Assembly: GCA_027257055.1 (NCBI GenBank)
Contig: JAPVLO010000056.1
Span: 6,746,501-6,810,500 of the forward strand
Length of the DNA: 64,000 nucleotides
Direction: 5' to 3'
From: Cephalopachus bancanus
Taxonomy: Eukaryota > Chordata > Mammalia > Primates > Tarsiidae
A program made the position numbers and the translations under genes. The notes beneath the pieces are model-generated. The model did no database searches and was not told where the DNA came from. It saw only the letters and a list, made by a program, of their open reading frames with translations. Positions 10,951 to 21,398 of the stretch are shown one piece after another; the first letter of the stretch is position 1; the number at the start of each line of letters is the position of its first letter.

Positions 10951-11467
10951 ATTTTAAAAGATTTTTTAAAATATAAAAAGTAATATGAGATTATTATAGT
11001 TTGGGGAAAAAAAAGGAAGAGAAGTCATGCACAGTTCCACCATCTAAAAATAATTAACATTAACATCTTGGTGTACTTTCTTCCAGACTTTTTTTTCTAT
11101 TATTAAGAGATTTATGCTACATACTTATGATTATGAATATATATGTTCTCAAAGATCTTCTCCTGCTGAGTACAGGTGTTGTAGGAGAGAAACTGATGGT
11201 AGCCAGGCAAAGTGTGTAGACACAAAAATAGAGATGACAGGATCACAAAGAAGGATATAATACCTTGGGTTTTTAGTCCGGGACATGCACATCTCTGTAG
11301 TAAGAAATGAGGTTTCCCCAAGTGGAATAAGATTGCCCCTATGACGAGCAACAAGGGCAATAAAACAACCCAAATTTGCTGTGCTGTGGTAGTCCTGTAT
11401 TCAGGAAAGAAACATTAGTTTCCACAACTCCAGTTTTGAATATACTTTTTCCCCTTAGAATCTTCTT
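10951..11467. other. Unassigned non-coding DNA
   Basis: No gene or repeat recognised. Two overlapping minus-strand open frames (74 and 82 codons) show no known motif. Confidence 0.5.
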
Positions 11468-11484
11468 AGAGCTTACATTATTAT

Positions 11485-11791
11485 TTTTATTTTTTTATTT
11501 TTACTTTTTTTTGAGTTGGAGTCTCACTCTGTCACCCAGACTGGAGTGCAGTGGCTGCTCCTGGCTACTGCAGCCTCGACCTGCTGGGCTTCAACGATCC
11601 TTCTGCCTCAGCCTTCCAAGTAGCTGGAACTACAGGCATGCACTACCACGCCCGGCTAATTTTTTGATTTATTGTAGAGATGAGGTCTCGCCAAGTTGCC
11701 CTGACAGGTCTCGAACCTGCAGGCTCAGGCAATCCACTCACCTCGGCCTCCCAAAGCGCTGGGATTACAGGCTGAGCCACTGAGCCCAGCC
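11485..11791 (-). mobile_element. Alu, lineage-specific type, antisense
   Basis: Reverse dimer with the compact 'gtggctgctcctggctactg' right arm but a left arm that keeps 'gccaagttgccctgacagg', so it is intermediate between the two local subfamilies. A 17-bp duplicated target with one mismatch (agagcttacattattat / agggcttacattattat) lies at 11468-11484 and 11792-11808. The 135-codon open frame starting at 11376 is read-through of this Alu. Confidence 0.95.
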
Positions 11792-11808
11792 AGGGCTTAC
11801 ATTATTAT

Positions 11809-12839
11809 CACTAACTCCAAATTTGGAGGGGGAGACTTAACCATGAGAGGATGGAGGAGTGTGAAGCATGATCAGATTATCTATGATAGTCCTGAATCCC
11901 GAAAGACTATTATCTATTCAGTTACATCTTTCTTTATACATGCTTTCTGGTATGGACCATACCCCTCTGACATCTCTCTTGCTGACTCGTACCTCATTCT
12001 GTTAAATTTATCCATTGTTGGACAAAGACTGGAAGAATGGATATGGCATTGGGAAATGTGCAGAATTTCCAAAGATCACTTGAAGACAGAAATGATTTCA
12101 TTGCAGTCCGTCTTGGTGGGACATCACAAGCCTGCTATTCTCATCTATAAAGTGAATGTTTTTATCCCCCTCCCTCAGTTCCCTTGTCTCCATCTGCATG
12201 CCTTGCTCAGGTGGACTTCTTTGCTGAAGAGCAGAGCATAATATTCTTCTAGTTTGCCTAGCTCTTTGGCATTTAAACAAACCAGAGAAATGCATAAATT
12301 TAGCAAAGGATCGAGGCCAAAGTGATGGCTGAACTGGCATCATTTCACATTTTTTATGCTCTGTATTTATAGCAATAAATTTCAAGTAAGGAAATAGATT
12401 GCAAGGAGTATGCTGTATTAAGAAGGAAGTTTGCATGCTTCTGTGGCTTATGGGTGTCTTAGTATAACCTTCTTTCTACTTCTCTGAGTGAACTGTGCCA
12501 TTCGAAGAGCCCGAAGATACACTGTGACGACTGCTGGCTCCATGACTGCTACATTCTAGGCAATGCCGCAAATTGCATATGTTAACCTAAAAAACAGACA
12601 GGGCCCATTTTTTAATGGGTGGATGACAGTATTATCCTAAAATTGGGTTTTCTAATCATTGAGACCTTATTAAGCTTTAATAATATGAAGGAAATTTTGG
12701 TTCCTTGTCTTCTCTTTTGAATCAGCAGTTGGTCACAGTTCGGAAATGAGTTGCCAAATGACTGTTTACTTAGTAATGATACTATTTAAATAGTAATGAT
12801 TATGGTAAATAGTAACAGCTAATTTTTTAAAAGATACCA
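11809..12839. other. Unassigned non-coding DNA
   Basis: No gene is supported. A 132-codon plus-strand open frame (11843-12241) has no recognisable domain and overlaps an opposite-strand open frame at 12098-12436. I treat both as chance. Confidence 0.5.
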
Positions 12840-12975
12840 AGCTAAAAGCTTTCCTGAATTTTCTCATTTATTTCTCTCAGCAACCTTGTAAGTCTTATAT
12901 TATTATTATTATTATTCCTGTTTTATAAATGAAGAAACCTAATTTTCTGAGAGCTTAATTAGCTTCTTTTAGAAT
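12840..12975 (+). repeat. MIR SINE fragment
   Basis: Sense MIR: 'aattttctcatttatttctc', 'agcaaccttgtaagtctta', a (TAT)n-expanded segment, then 'cctgttttataaatgaaga' and 'ctgagagcttaattagctt'. The ATT trinucleotide run inside it is a local expansion of the MIR 'attattat' segment. Confidence 0.8.
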
Positions 12976-13539
12976 GTAGTTCATAGATATGCAGAGTAAA
13001 TAAGAGATACCAGAAAATAATCCCCTCAGTGAAGCATGTTTTCTCACACATATTCCGTCAATTAGAGCTTTTTGGAGAAGGATCCTGTTTTCAAACATGA
13101 GAAAACTCCCTTAGAGGTTTTAGTCTTCGTGAGTCTTGTACACGTATGGTGAACTCAAATGAGCAAATTGAGTTGTTGAATTTGTAGTTGTAGGAGAAAG
13201 GGGTTGTTTGTGGGAGTTTTTAAAGTAGGAGTGATGGTGAACACAGGAGTCTACTTTTAAAAGGGTGACAGGCAAGCAAGCTGGCTTTCTGTGTTCAAGG
13301 ACACAGGGTAGGGCAGAACATCAAAGACAGACTCCACTTTCTGCTGAAATTCACCTTTTACCCCATTGATAGATTTCTTATATGTCACCTTTGAGACACA
13401 CACTGAAGCTTAGGGTTCTATAGAACTGCCTAATTTATTTTATTTACTTGAAGGACAGTGCAGTATCCATCTGCAAGGATATTTTAGATTTTAGAAAACA
13501 TGACATTTGAATTCTAAGTGTTTATTATCTGATGTGGAC
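12976..13539. other. Unassigned non-coding DNA
   Basis: No gene or repeat recognised. Confidence 0.5.
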
Positions 13540-13665
13540 TGTGAGCCTATGAGGTAGGCACGGCATTATCTTCATCTTTATGCCCCCAGTGTCTGGCAGG
13601 TAACACAGTAAAGACTTCATAAAGCTTTGTGAATAATCAAGTGATCAAAGGAATGAATGAGTAAG
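13540..13665 (+). repeat. L2 3'-end fragment
   Basis: 'ctgtgagcctatgaggtagg', 'cttcatctttatgcccccag' and 'tgtctggcaggtaacacagt', ending with 'ggaatgaatgagt', follow the order of the L2 3' end and its tail. Confidence 0.65.
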
Positions 13666-13775
13666 ATGCATAAAGTTTTCTGTCAACTAGAAAGCATCTG
13701 CTTATGAATTTTAAAGAACCTTATGTAACATTAAAAAGAGCGTGCATAACATAGTTAATATTAACAGTGTTAAAT

Positions 13776-13823
13776 TATATATATATGTATATATATATAT
13801 ATATATAGCAATTTATATATATA
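13776..13823. repeat. (TA)n microsatellite with duplicated edge
   Basis: An alternating AT tract in which 'atatatatagcaatt' appears twice (about 13799-13813 and 13814-13828). It can form a cruciform, and the local duplication is probably slippage. Confidence 0.93.
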
Positions 13824-13829
13824 GCAATT

Positions 13830-15704
13830 GTCCCTTTGGTAAGAGAGAAATGTGTGGCTTGATTCATAGAAGAAAACTTGTAATTTCAGTATGGCTGGCA
13901 CCATACATACCTTCAAGCACAGACACTACATTCACACTTGCAGACCCCTACCCCGCCCAGTGTCTGGGTAGAAGCCCAGACTGAGGTTTAGCTGGAGGAA
14001 GAAGGAGGCTGTGTGGTTAAACCACTTGTGGATAATCGAAAGTAGACCATACTTATTTTCAATTTGGCAGCTGCATTGGCTTTTTACTAAAGTATGCAGT
14101 TTTCCCTGGTTCCACTAATGTTGTCTTCGCACTGTGGCCTGCTCACCACTAGTGGTCTGGCAGGGACATCTGAGGAGGCTCACCATTGCTCCCCTCTGAC
14201 CGTGCCATGGCCCATTCCAGTGCTTTCCTTGACTCGGCTTGCTCTCTGGTATCAGGCAATTGGATCAAACACAGTGACTGCTCAGAAGAAAAAACCAGGC
14301 AGAATTCAAGAAAGCGTAACCCCAAGGATAATAGTAATGAGACTTTAAATTAAAAATGACCCAAGTTTGAAACGCAGCATATGAAAATGCTGTGGCATCT
14401 CCAACTGTTTCACATGCTTTGATTCAGACCCTTAGAAATATCTGGTGGGCAGCTGATATTTGAGTCCACTAATGCATCAGTCTCAATGCTCCAGATTTGA
14501 ATACCATTTCGGCTAGAAGCACAGGGCGCCTGATATAGATTATGTGTGAATGTTCCAGTGTCAGCAGGAGACGAGGGTTGTGAAGAGATGTGGTCACGTG
14601 GGACAGGCTGCACATCTCGATCTCCCAGGATGAGCTAGTCTGTGTAACCCCGTTCATGACAGGGCCTGCGTTTTTTCCCTTTTCTATTTTCAAACCCAGT
14701 GTTCGCTATGCCGTTTAAATCTGCACTGGCACATGGACCTGGTTTCCCACCCAGACTGAACTTGAGCTAGAAGAACCTCAGCACTTAGGGATCTTATTTT
14801 ACTGTTTTCCCAGGATAAGATGCCTTTGAAACCACATTCTATGTGCAGAAAGTTTATTATTGCTTGAGTACAATTCCTTGGGAAGGAAAGGACATCAGGG
14901 GTTTTGTAAAGCAGTAGTAGAATCCACTTTTCCCCCTAGCATTTACCAACAGCCTTGCAATCTGGTGGCTTGAAATAATGGTCAGAGTGCACATTACTCA
15001 ACTTCTCCTGACTACTCCTGCACTTTCACACTGTGTGCATTTGGTGACCCAACCCAGCACCAGCCAAACAGTTTAAGACCTGCTGACGCATCAGGCATGT
15101 ACAGGGACTTGGTTGTACCTTTTATGATCAGCAGGGAAGATGCTTGCCAGGCAAGGGAGAACCAAACTGTTGACCTGCATGACTTCGAAAGCACCTCTGA
15201 GTTTTACTGGAAGTATGGGAGTTTGGAAGCGCTCCAGGGGGGTCAGCTGCGTTTGGGCTGGGTTCTTCTTACACAAGCACGGAGTGTCATTGTATGACTA
15301 CATCTAGGCCCAAGTGGACAGAGATTAAAAAGATACCAATTTGTGGATTGTATCAGAGAGAGAGGATTCCACTCTGATGGTCACAAGGATGCACACTCTT
15401 GTGTCCTACTAAAGATTTATCTGGATATTCCTTGCTGGAAGTTGCCTTTCCAGTTTGGCTCGAACCACTTGAGTTAAATGGAGCTCTACCTTCAGCCTTT
15501 GCAGGTAAAAGAAAAACAAAACAAAACAAAACAAAAACAAAAAAAGGAAAAAAGAAAATTCTGGAAGCAAGAATTTTGCTAATATTAATATCTTATGTGT
15601 CAGCTTTCAATGATGGGGATTTGGATTAGAAGCCAGAGAGCAGTGTTTGGCTGATGGAAGTTAAAAGTTGGGCTAATAATAAATTACATTTGCATATCAG
15701 TTAA
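13830..15704. other. Unassigned non-coding DNA
   Basis: No gene or confident repeat. It includes an AAAAC-type tract at about 15508-15545. Several open frames of 60-84 codons occur on both strands with no recognisable domains. Confidence 0.5.
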
Positions 15705-15925
15705 CAGCTTGTGAAGTGCCTCACATATTAGTTGTGCTTTATACTCGCTCACTGAGGAAGAACAGCTATTAATACCATTGTCATCATTCCCACTTTCCAT
15801 TTTATAGATAAGAAAATTGAGGCCCTCAGAATGTAAGAGATTTTCCCCAAATTATTAAACTGTTACTTCTGAGTCTGGATATGTGACAAGACCTGTGTTC
15901 CTAGTTCCTGTGCTTTCGCCTCTAT
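15705..15925 (+). repeat. MIR SINE fragment
   Basis: Sense MIR blocks: 'aagtgcctcacatattag', 'cccactttccattttataga', 'taagaaaattgaggccctca' and 'cttctgagtctggatatgtg'. Diverged but in the correct order. Confidence 0.72.
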
Positions 15926-18109
15926 GATATACTGTAGCTAAGCCAGCTTTCTGAGAACTCTGTCTTATGGAGTATGTTGATATACTCGAATGTAGGAGAA
16001 TGTAGGAGATTTGAAGATGTTTTATAAGTGCATATTTGTTTACTACCTCAGTAACCAGTATAGCAAACAGCACTTAAGTTGCATACTTTGCTTGCTAGAA
16101 TCAGTGTGAACTAGGCCTTAGTTCTGAGTTACCAAAAATTAACTCCTATATTTAGTGATCAAGTTTGTAAAGCACTACAAAGATCAAGTAAGTACCACAA
16201 AAGAAGCCGCCTGCAGTGAAATATTCACTAAAATGTTTAGTGTCTCAGTGTATACATTTCTTTTAAAGCTAAAAAAGAAAGTAGTACCCAAGCAGAATTT
16301 TTTGCATTGCTTTAAAATGCGTTTTTAATAAACAGACTCAAAAAATACGTTTGATGGCTTTTTCAACATTGTCTAACTGCTAAAAACTATTTTACTGTCA
16401 TTTGAAGTATAAACTCTTTCATACCACTTACAAGAATATTTCCATTATATGTAACACAGTTGGAAAGTTCTAGTGAGGCCATAACCATGCAATTACCAGT
16501 TATATGATGCTGTCAATTTTTGATAATCATGTTCCAAGTTTTCCTGTTCTGAAAACAAATGTGTTAAAATTACCTGCTGTTGAAGACAAAAGACCACAAC
16601 TTTATTAGGAGACATCATTAGATATTTTTAGAACTAGGTAAAAAAATCAAAGGACTGGATGCAAAATCAGAAGACTAATCCCACTGATGAAAATTGAGTT
16701 CCTGCTATAACCGATTAATGTAAAGGTCCCTTCCAATGATGACCACCGAGTAGAAAAGACTTTTAAAGTAAATCTCATCCTTATTGTAGAAGTGTAACTT
16801 ATTCAAGCAGGTGAGATAAGCCAGTTTTATATCTATCAAGCTGTAATTAAATAAGGATGATACGATGCTACTATTTGACGTGCAAATTACTTCTGTTTTA
16901 TACTGCCTGCATGAATCAGGTCACTACAAAATAATTGTTTATTAACTTCAGTAACATGATGATCCGGCATATTTCAAGACTTGCGCATCCCTTTTTCATG
17001 TGACTCAGTGTCAGATTCTGCCCTCTGCTCTTCCTAGGTCATTCTGACCCCAACAGGTAAACTGAACAGAAGGACATGAGGACCCAAACTGTGGCACATT
17101 TGATCAGCACTCACATGCCTTGCTTTAGTTAAATAACCCCTTGATATACAAGCATTCCCCACATTGCTGATGTTTCCAGTTACAAGAGGAAATATCAATA
17201 GCTATGAACTTTGCATGGTGCTGGTGAACCGTTACAGTGGTATCTTGGCACAACCTTGTTGTGGTGACATCGTTCCAGTTCATTTGCCCATTCCCTGTAT
17301 CAAAGGGTTTGGCCATTATTGAACATCACTGTGTGCCATTCATGGGGATATGTTGATTACATTTTTAGAATGGCTATAAGGTTTGTGTAATAATCCAGTA
17401 CTGTCATCTTGTCATCTTTTCCTGGAAGATGCATCTGCAAAGCTTCAGTAGTTTTTAACTTTTGGGATGCCCAACTCAGTACTGTGGGTTTCAGTTTTTA
17501 CCTTCTATGTTCACATGTATGTAAGTAAAGAAATGTATGTGAGGAGTATCCAGGTGACTATAGGAATTTCAAAGGAAGGCATCTGCTTCTTTTTCTGAGT
17601 AGCAGGTAGAGGAAGTGTCATGGTGGAACATAGGGGTTGTCTCAGTTGGCTCTTGAATAGAAAAAGTCTCATTGTTTTAGCTGAACTGAATAGTACATTT
17701 AGTTTTTAGATACCAAATCAATTCAACAAAACATGACAGATGGATCTGTGTTTTGTTTCTTCTTCCTCTTCTTCATATTCCTTTAGCTGTATTTCAAGAG
17801 CTGTTCAGGAACACAAGTTTTGGTTAATAATCCATGACAGAGCTAAAATCAAGAGGGTACGGTCCCACAGGGCTTGAGCCGGATCTTGTTAGGAAAAACT
17901 CAAGATTGGGAAATGGAACTTTAGTAGGCACAGGTCAAAGGAAGATATGAAATATTTGCCTCACAACCCCATACATGGTTAACCTTTATTTTGACGGGGA
18001 AAAACTTCTCACAATTTTACTGCAGAAGGAGAAAAGAAAAGCCTCACTTCAGTAGATTATACACTCTTAAATGTAACAGAATATAGGCCTAAGATAACAC
18101 ATTTTATTC
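15926..18109. other. Unassigned non-coding DNA
   Basis: No gene or confident repeat in about 2.2 kb. There is a perfect 10-bp tandem duplication (gaatgtagga) at 15988-16007. A 63-codon minus-strand open frame at 17125-17316 has no known domain, although this part keeps a few CpGs. Confidence 0.5.
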
Positions 18110-18295
18110 AGCCTGAGCTCTGCCGCATAAGGGCTTTGGGCAAGTTACTTATTATTCACAAATCTCAATTTCTTCAACTCTAAAAAGGTCAGGGTAATAC
18201 CTATATGGTGGCATTGTTATGAGGAGGAATGAGGTAATTCTTAAAAGTGTTTAAGATAGTCACTAACCAGAGAAGATACTTAATGAATGTTGGTT
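18110..18295 (-). repeat. MIR SINE fragment (antisense)
   Basis: Reverse-complement MIR: 'gggctttgggcaagttactt', 'caatttcttcaactctaaaa', 'ggtaatacctatatggtggc', 'attgttatgaggaggaatga', and an end like 'acttaatgaatgttggttt'. Confidence 0.8.
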
Positions 18296-18685
18296 TCCTT
18301 CTTGTTTAACCAAAGCTTAAGGCAGAAAACTCATAGGGCGTGTTTATGTGTTTCATGAGTTCAGTAGCATTTGCCAAACATATTTACCACATTGTTGCTA
18401 AGTAATTAAAACAGAAGAATACATATCTCAATATGCAGGGGGGCATATTTTGTAATGGAGGTGCCACTCCTTTTTAGTGATACATTACTGACACTCACTT
18501 TGCCTCTGCATCTCTGAATACGTTACAATGGTGAAATATTGCTTGCAGCTCTCAGGGTCTTCTGATGGAAATGGGGATTCTTCACCGAATGTCCATGTAC
18601 TGACTTTGAGAGATCTGAGAATCCTCTGAATTGATACACGATGTGGTACATGTCGGTGAATATAGCTGTAACTCAATGCCTGTGG

Positions 18686-18751
18686 AGAACTGGTCCCAAG
18701 ACTCTCCCACCCCGCAGATACCCAAATCCACGGGTGCCCAAGTCCATTATA
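18686..18751 (-). mobile_element. MER2/Tigger2-like terminal fragment (3' end, reversed)
   Basis: 'actggtcccaagactctccc', 'accccgcagatacccaaatc' and 'cacgggtgcccaagtcc' resemble the reverse complement of the 3' end of MER2, a non-autonomous pogo/Tigger DNA element. It stops at about 18746-18751 where a second end begins in the opposite orientation. Confidence 0.65.
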
Positions 18752-18753
18752 GG

Positions 18754-18820
18754 CAGTCCTCCAGGTCCATGGGCTCCATGTTTGTGGATTCAACTGACCA
18801 CAAATGGAAAATACTCCTCA
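18754..18820 (+). mobile_element. MER2/Tigger2-like terminal fragment (5' end, direct)
   Basis: 'cagtcctccaggtccatggg', 'ctccatgtttgtggattcaa', 'ctgaccacaaatggaaaata' match, block for block, the 5' terminus of MER2 (cagtcggccctccgtatcc..., gtggattcaaccaacc..., gaaaata). Orientation is opposite to the preceding fragment, so two ends lie head to head. Confidence 0.7.
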
Positions 18821-19298
18821 TTATGTAAAATTTGCAACATACGTCCCAATAAAAGGAAGAAAATCAAATCAACTAAGAAAAATAATTATTAAACTTTTAC
18901 CAGTTTGGGGTTTAGTCTCTAAACATATGTATGTATTTTTTAAAATCCCTTTAAAAGTAATGCTGCTTCCTGTTATTATATATTCTTCTACTGAATCACT
19001 TCAGTGATTGTACTGTATTTCACGATACTGCAGGACCATTATTTGTGAAATCTGTTCTGTGATGGCTATTGAGTTTTTCTAAGTTTTGCAGTTATAATTA
19101 ATATGGCAATTGATATCTGTATAGCACAGTAATGACTGTATTTGTAGATCATCTTTATAAAAAAGTAATGTTAGCTTGTGTTTTAAAACATGCTTTAAAC
19201 AAAACAAAGTAATATGGAATTAATCAACTCCACCCTTGTATCCTTTATTATTGCATACTTTGTAAAATAATTGCTTTTTAACTACTAAGGTCAATTAT
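18821..19298. other. Unassigned AT-rich DNA
   Basis: This may include internal MER2-like sequence but is too AT-rich to assign by eye. Confidence 0.4.
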
Positions 19299-19310
19299 TT
19301 CTAAACTTTT

Positions 19311-19576
19311 TAATTTTTTTTTGAGTTGGAGTCTCATTCTACATGTAGGCTGGAGTGCAGTGGCATGATCATGACTCATTGCAGCCATCCTTCTGTCTCA
19401 ACCTCCTGGGATTACAGGTGTATACCACAACACCTGAAAATATTTTTTGACTTTTCTGTAGAGATTAGGTCTTGCTGTGTTGCCTAGGCTGGTCTTGAAC
19501 TCCTAGGCTCAAGCAATCCTCCTGCCTCGGCCTTCCAAAGTGTTGGAATTACAGGTGTGAGCTACCACGCTTGGCC
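19311..19576 (-). mobile_element. Old AluJ-like element, antisense, internally deleted
   Basis: Keeps ancestral AluJ wording ('gcaatcctcctgcctcggcc', 'gtgttgcctaggctggtctt') rather than the lineage-specific motifs. The right arm has lost a block between 'ttgcagc' and 'catccttctg'. A short duplication, ttctaaact, is at 19299-19307 and 19577-19585. Confidence 0.88.
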
Positions 19577-19921
19577 TTCTAAACTGTTTTTAAACATGTA
19601 TGAGCCATATGGCTTTGATATGCATGCATGGTCTAATTATTAAGCTTACAGCCAGCTTATATTTAGGGAAATACCAACTATCTAACATTATTTTAAATAA
19701 TAGAACAAAGTATAATAGCTTCCGCTTGGGAGTGGCAGGTAAACTATGGCATTGATGTGGAGGCATGTTTTGTGCCACTGTCTTCCTGGTGATGAGAAGC
19801 AAGTGAAGAATTCCTTGGGTCTTGAGGAAGAAGGAAGGACTCTAAAACCCACAGTGTTAGTGTTTATATTTTTGTGATAACCTATGGTTTCTTGTTTGTT
19901 TTCACAACCCATGGCATTTTA

Positions 19922-19925
<4 letters not shown>

Positions 19926-19981
<56 letters not shown>
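19926..19981. repeat. (TG)n followed by (GC)5: Z-DNA-prone microsatellite
   Basis: About 22 TG units run directly into five GC units and then 'acatgtatg'. Alternating purine-pyrimidine of this length with a GC block is the classical Z-DNA-forming pattern. Confidence 0.97.
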
Positions 19982-19982
<1 letters not shown>

Positions 19983-21081
19983 ATGTATGTTTTTTCCCTG
20001 TCCATGTTGCCTCCCTGTGCATCTTAGAATATCTTAAGTGTCACTGGCATACTTTACACCATCCCTCCAATTTGCGGGTTTGTGGACTAGTCCAGCAACA
20101 GGCTTTGGAGAAGTTACTTGCTACTTTATTATAACATACTTAAACTCAATAGCAATTCAGGCCTTACTGGGTATTTACCTAATTTATTGTGGCAACGCGG
20201 TATTTAGACCACTGATTAAGTGAAGTTTGTCAGTATAGTTAAAAGAAATTAGAGACACTATCATTGCTAAATCACTTTACAATTCAAAGAAGAATTGTAA
20301 ACATATGAATCCATTTAATTATAATAGTGCCAATTATAAGAGAAATTGTAACGCTGGGAACAGTGGCTTTCATGTAATCATAATAATGGCATGTATTTAT
20401 CTTGGTTTGGCAAGTTAGGCCTTTCTTTAATACTTGGCTTTGCCTAAATAGAATGTGGTTTGCTGAAACCCACAATAACCCCCACACCCTCCAATTTGTT
20501 ATTGCAGAAAATACTGAACAATAATCATGCGGTATGAATGATTAATGTATGCATGGCTTAGTAAGTATATTTGAGGTTTAAAAAGTGTTTTTATTTACAT
20601 TCTTTTGTTGACTGAAGGTATAAAACAAATAAATATGAATCTGCGTGTTAAATATTCTTATTGCCTTCCATACAAGTATTTGCAGCGTGAGTACAATTGT
20701 AGCTTCAATTTATTGTTTCTGTGCTTTTATTTTGTTTGCTCAACACCTATTCTTTAAATATATTTCAGCTGTAGTATTTGATATCTAATTCGTTTTTAAA
20801 TGTACTAAGTACTTTGAAAATAGCTTCCTCTAAATGTAGAAATAATAAATTTAATAATATCTCAAGGTGGGCAAATTTAATATATAATGTATGCAAATAA
20901 TATCTATTAGAATACCAGTTGTTTGAAGAGTATATGTTTAAAAAATCATATTCTCTATTTGATAAGATTGCTATTATTATGAGGAAGAGGTGCTATCTAG
21001 TGGTATAAACAAAATTACTGTAGGATTGGAACATTTCTACACTTTCATCTCAGGGCTTTCATTTATTTCTGCTTCCTGCTT
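19982..21081. other. Unassigned AT-rich DNA
   Basis: No gene recognised. A stretch of about 28 bases at 20351-20378 resembles the first bases of an Alu left arm but stops there. Confidence 0.5.
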
Positions 21082-21096
21082 TCAGAAAGATAATTT

Positions 21097-21383
21097 TTTT
21101 TTTTTTTTTTGAGTTGGAGTCTCACTCTGTCGCCCAGACTGGAGTGCAGTGGCCGCTCCCGGCCACTGCAGCCTTGACCTGCTGGGCTCCGGCGATCCTT
21201 CCGCCTCAGCCTTCCGAGTAGCCGGAATTACAGGCGTGCGCTACCACGCCCGGCTGATTTTTTGATTTATTGTGGAGATGAGGTCTCGCTGCCCAGGTGG
21301 GTCTCGAACCCGCGGGCTCAGGCAATCCACTCACCTCAGCCTCCCAAAGGCATGTGATTACAGGCTGAGCCACCGAGCCTGGC
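21097..21383 (-). mobile_element. Alu, young-type subfamily, antisense, very intact
   Basis: Near-consensus copy of the compact subfamily: 'gtggccgctcccggccactg', 'gctccggcgatccttccgcc', 'ctgcccaggtgggtctcg', with many intact CpGs and an uninterrupted T tail. A perfect 15-bp duplicated target, tcagaaagataattt, is at 21082-21096 and 21384-21398. It looks like one of the youngest insertions in the window. Confidence 0.97.
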
Positions 21384-21398
21384 TCAGAAAGATAATTT

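Noticed and set aside
11376..11783. 135-codon plus-strand open frame
   Set aside because: About two thirds lies inside the Alu at 11485-11791; the rest has no domain.
11843..12241. 132-codon plus-strand open frame
   Set aside because: No recognised domain, overlaps an opposite-strand open frame, and no exon-like context is visible.
15495..15512. 'ttgcaggtaaaag' as a back-to-back acceptor and donor
   Set aside because: There is no exon between the sites; the match is probably coincidental.
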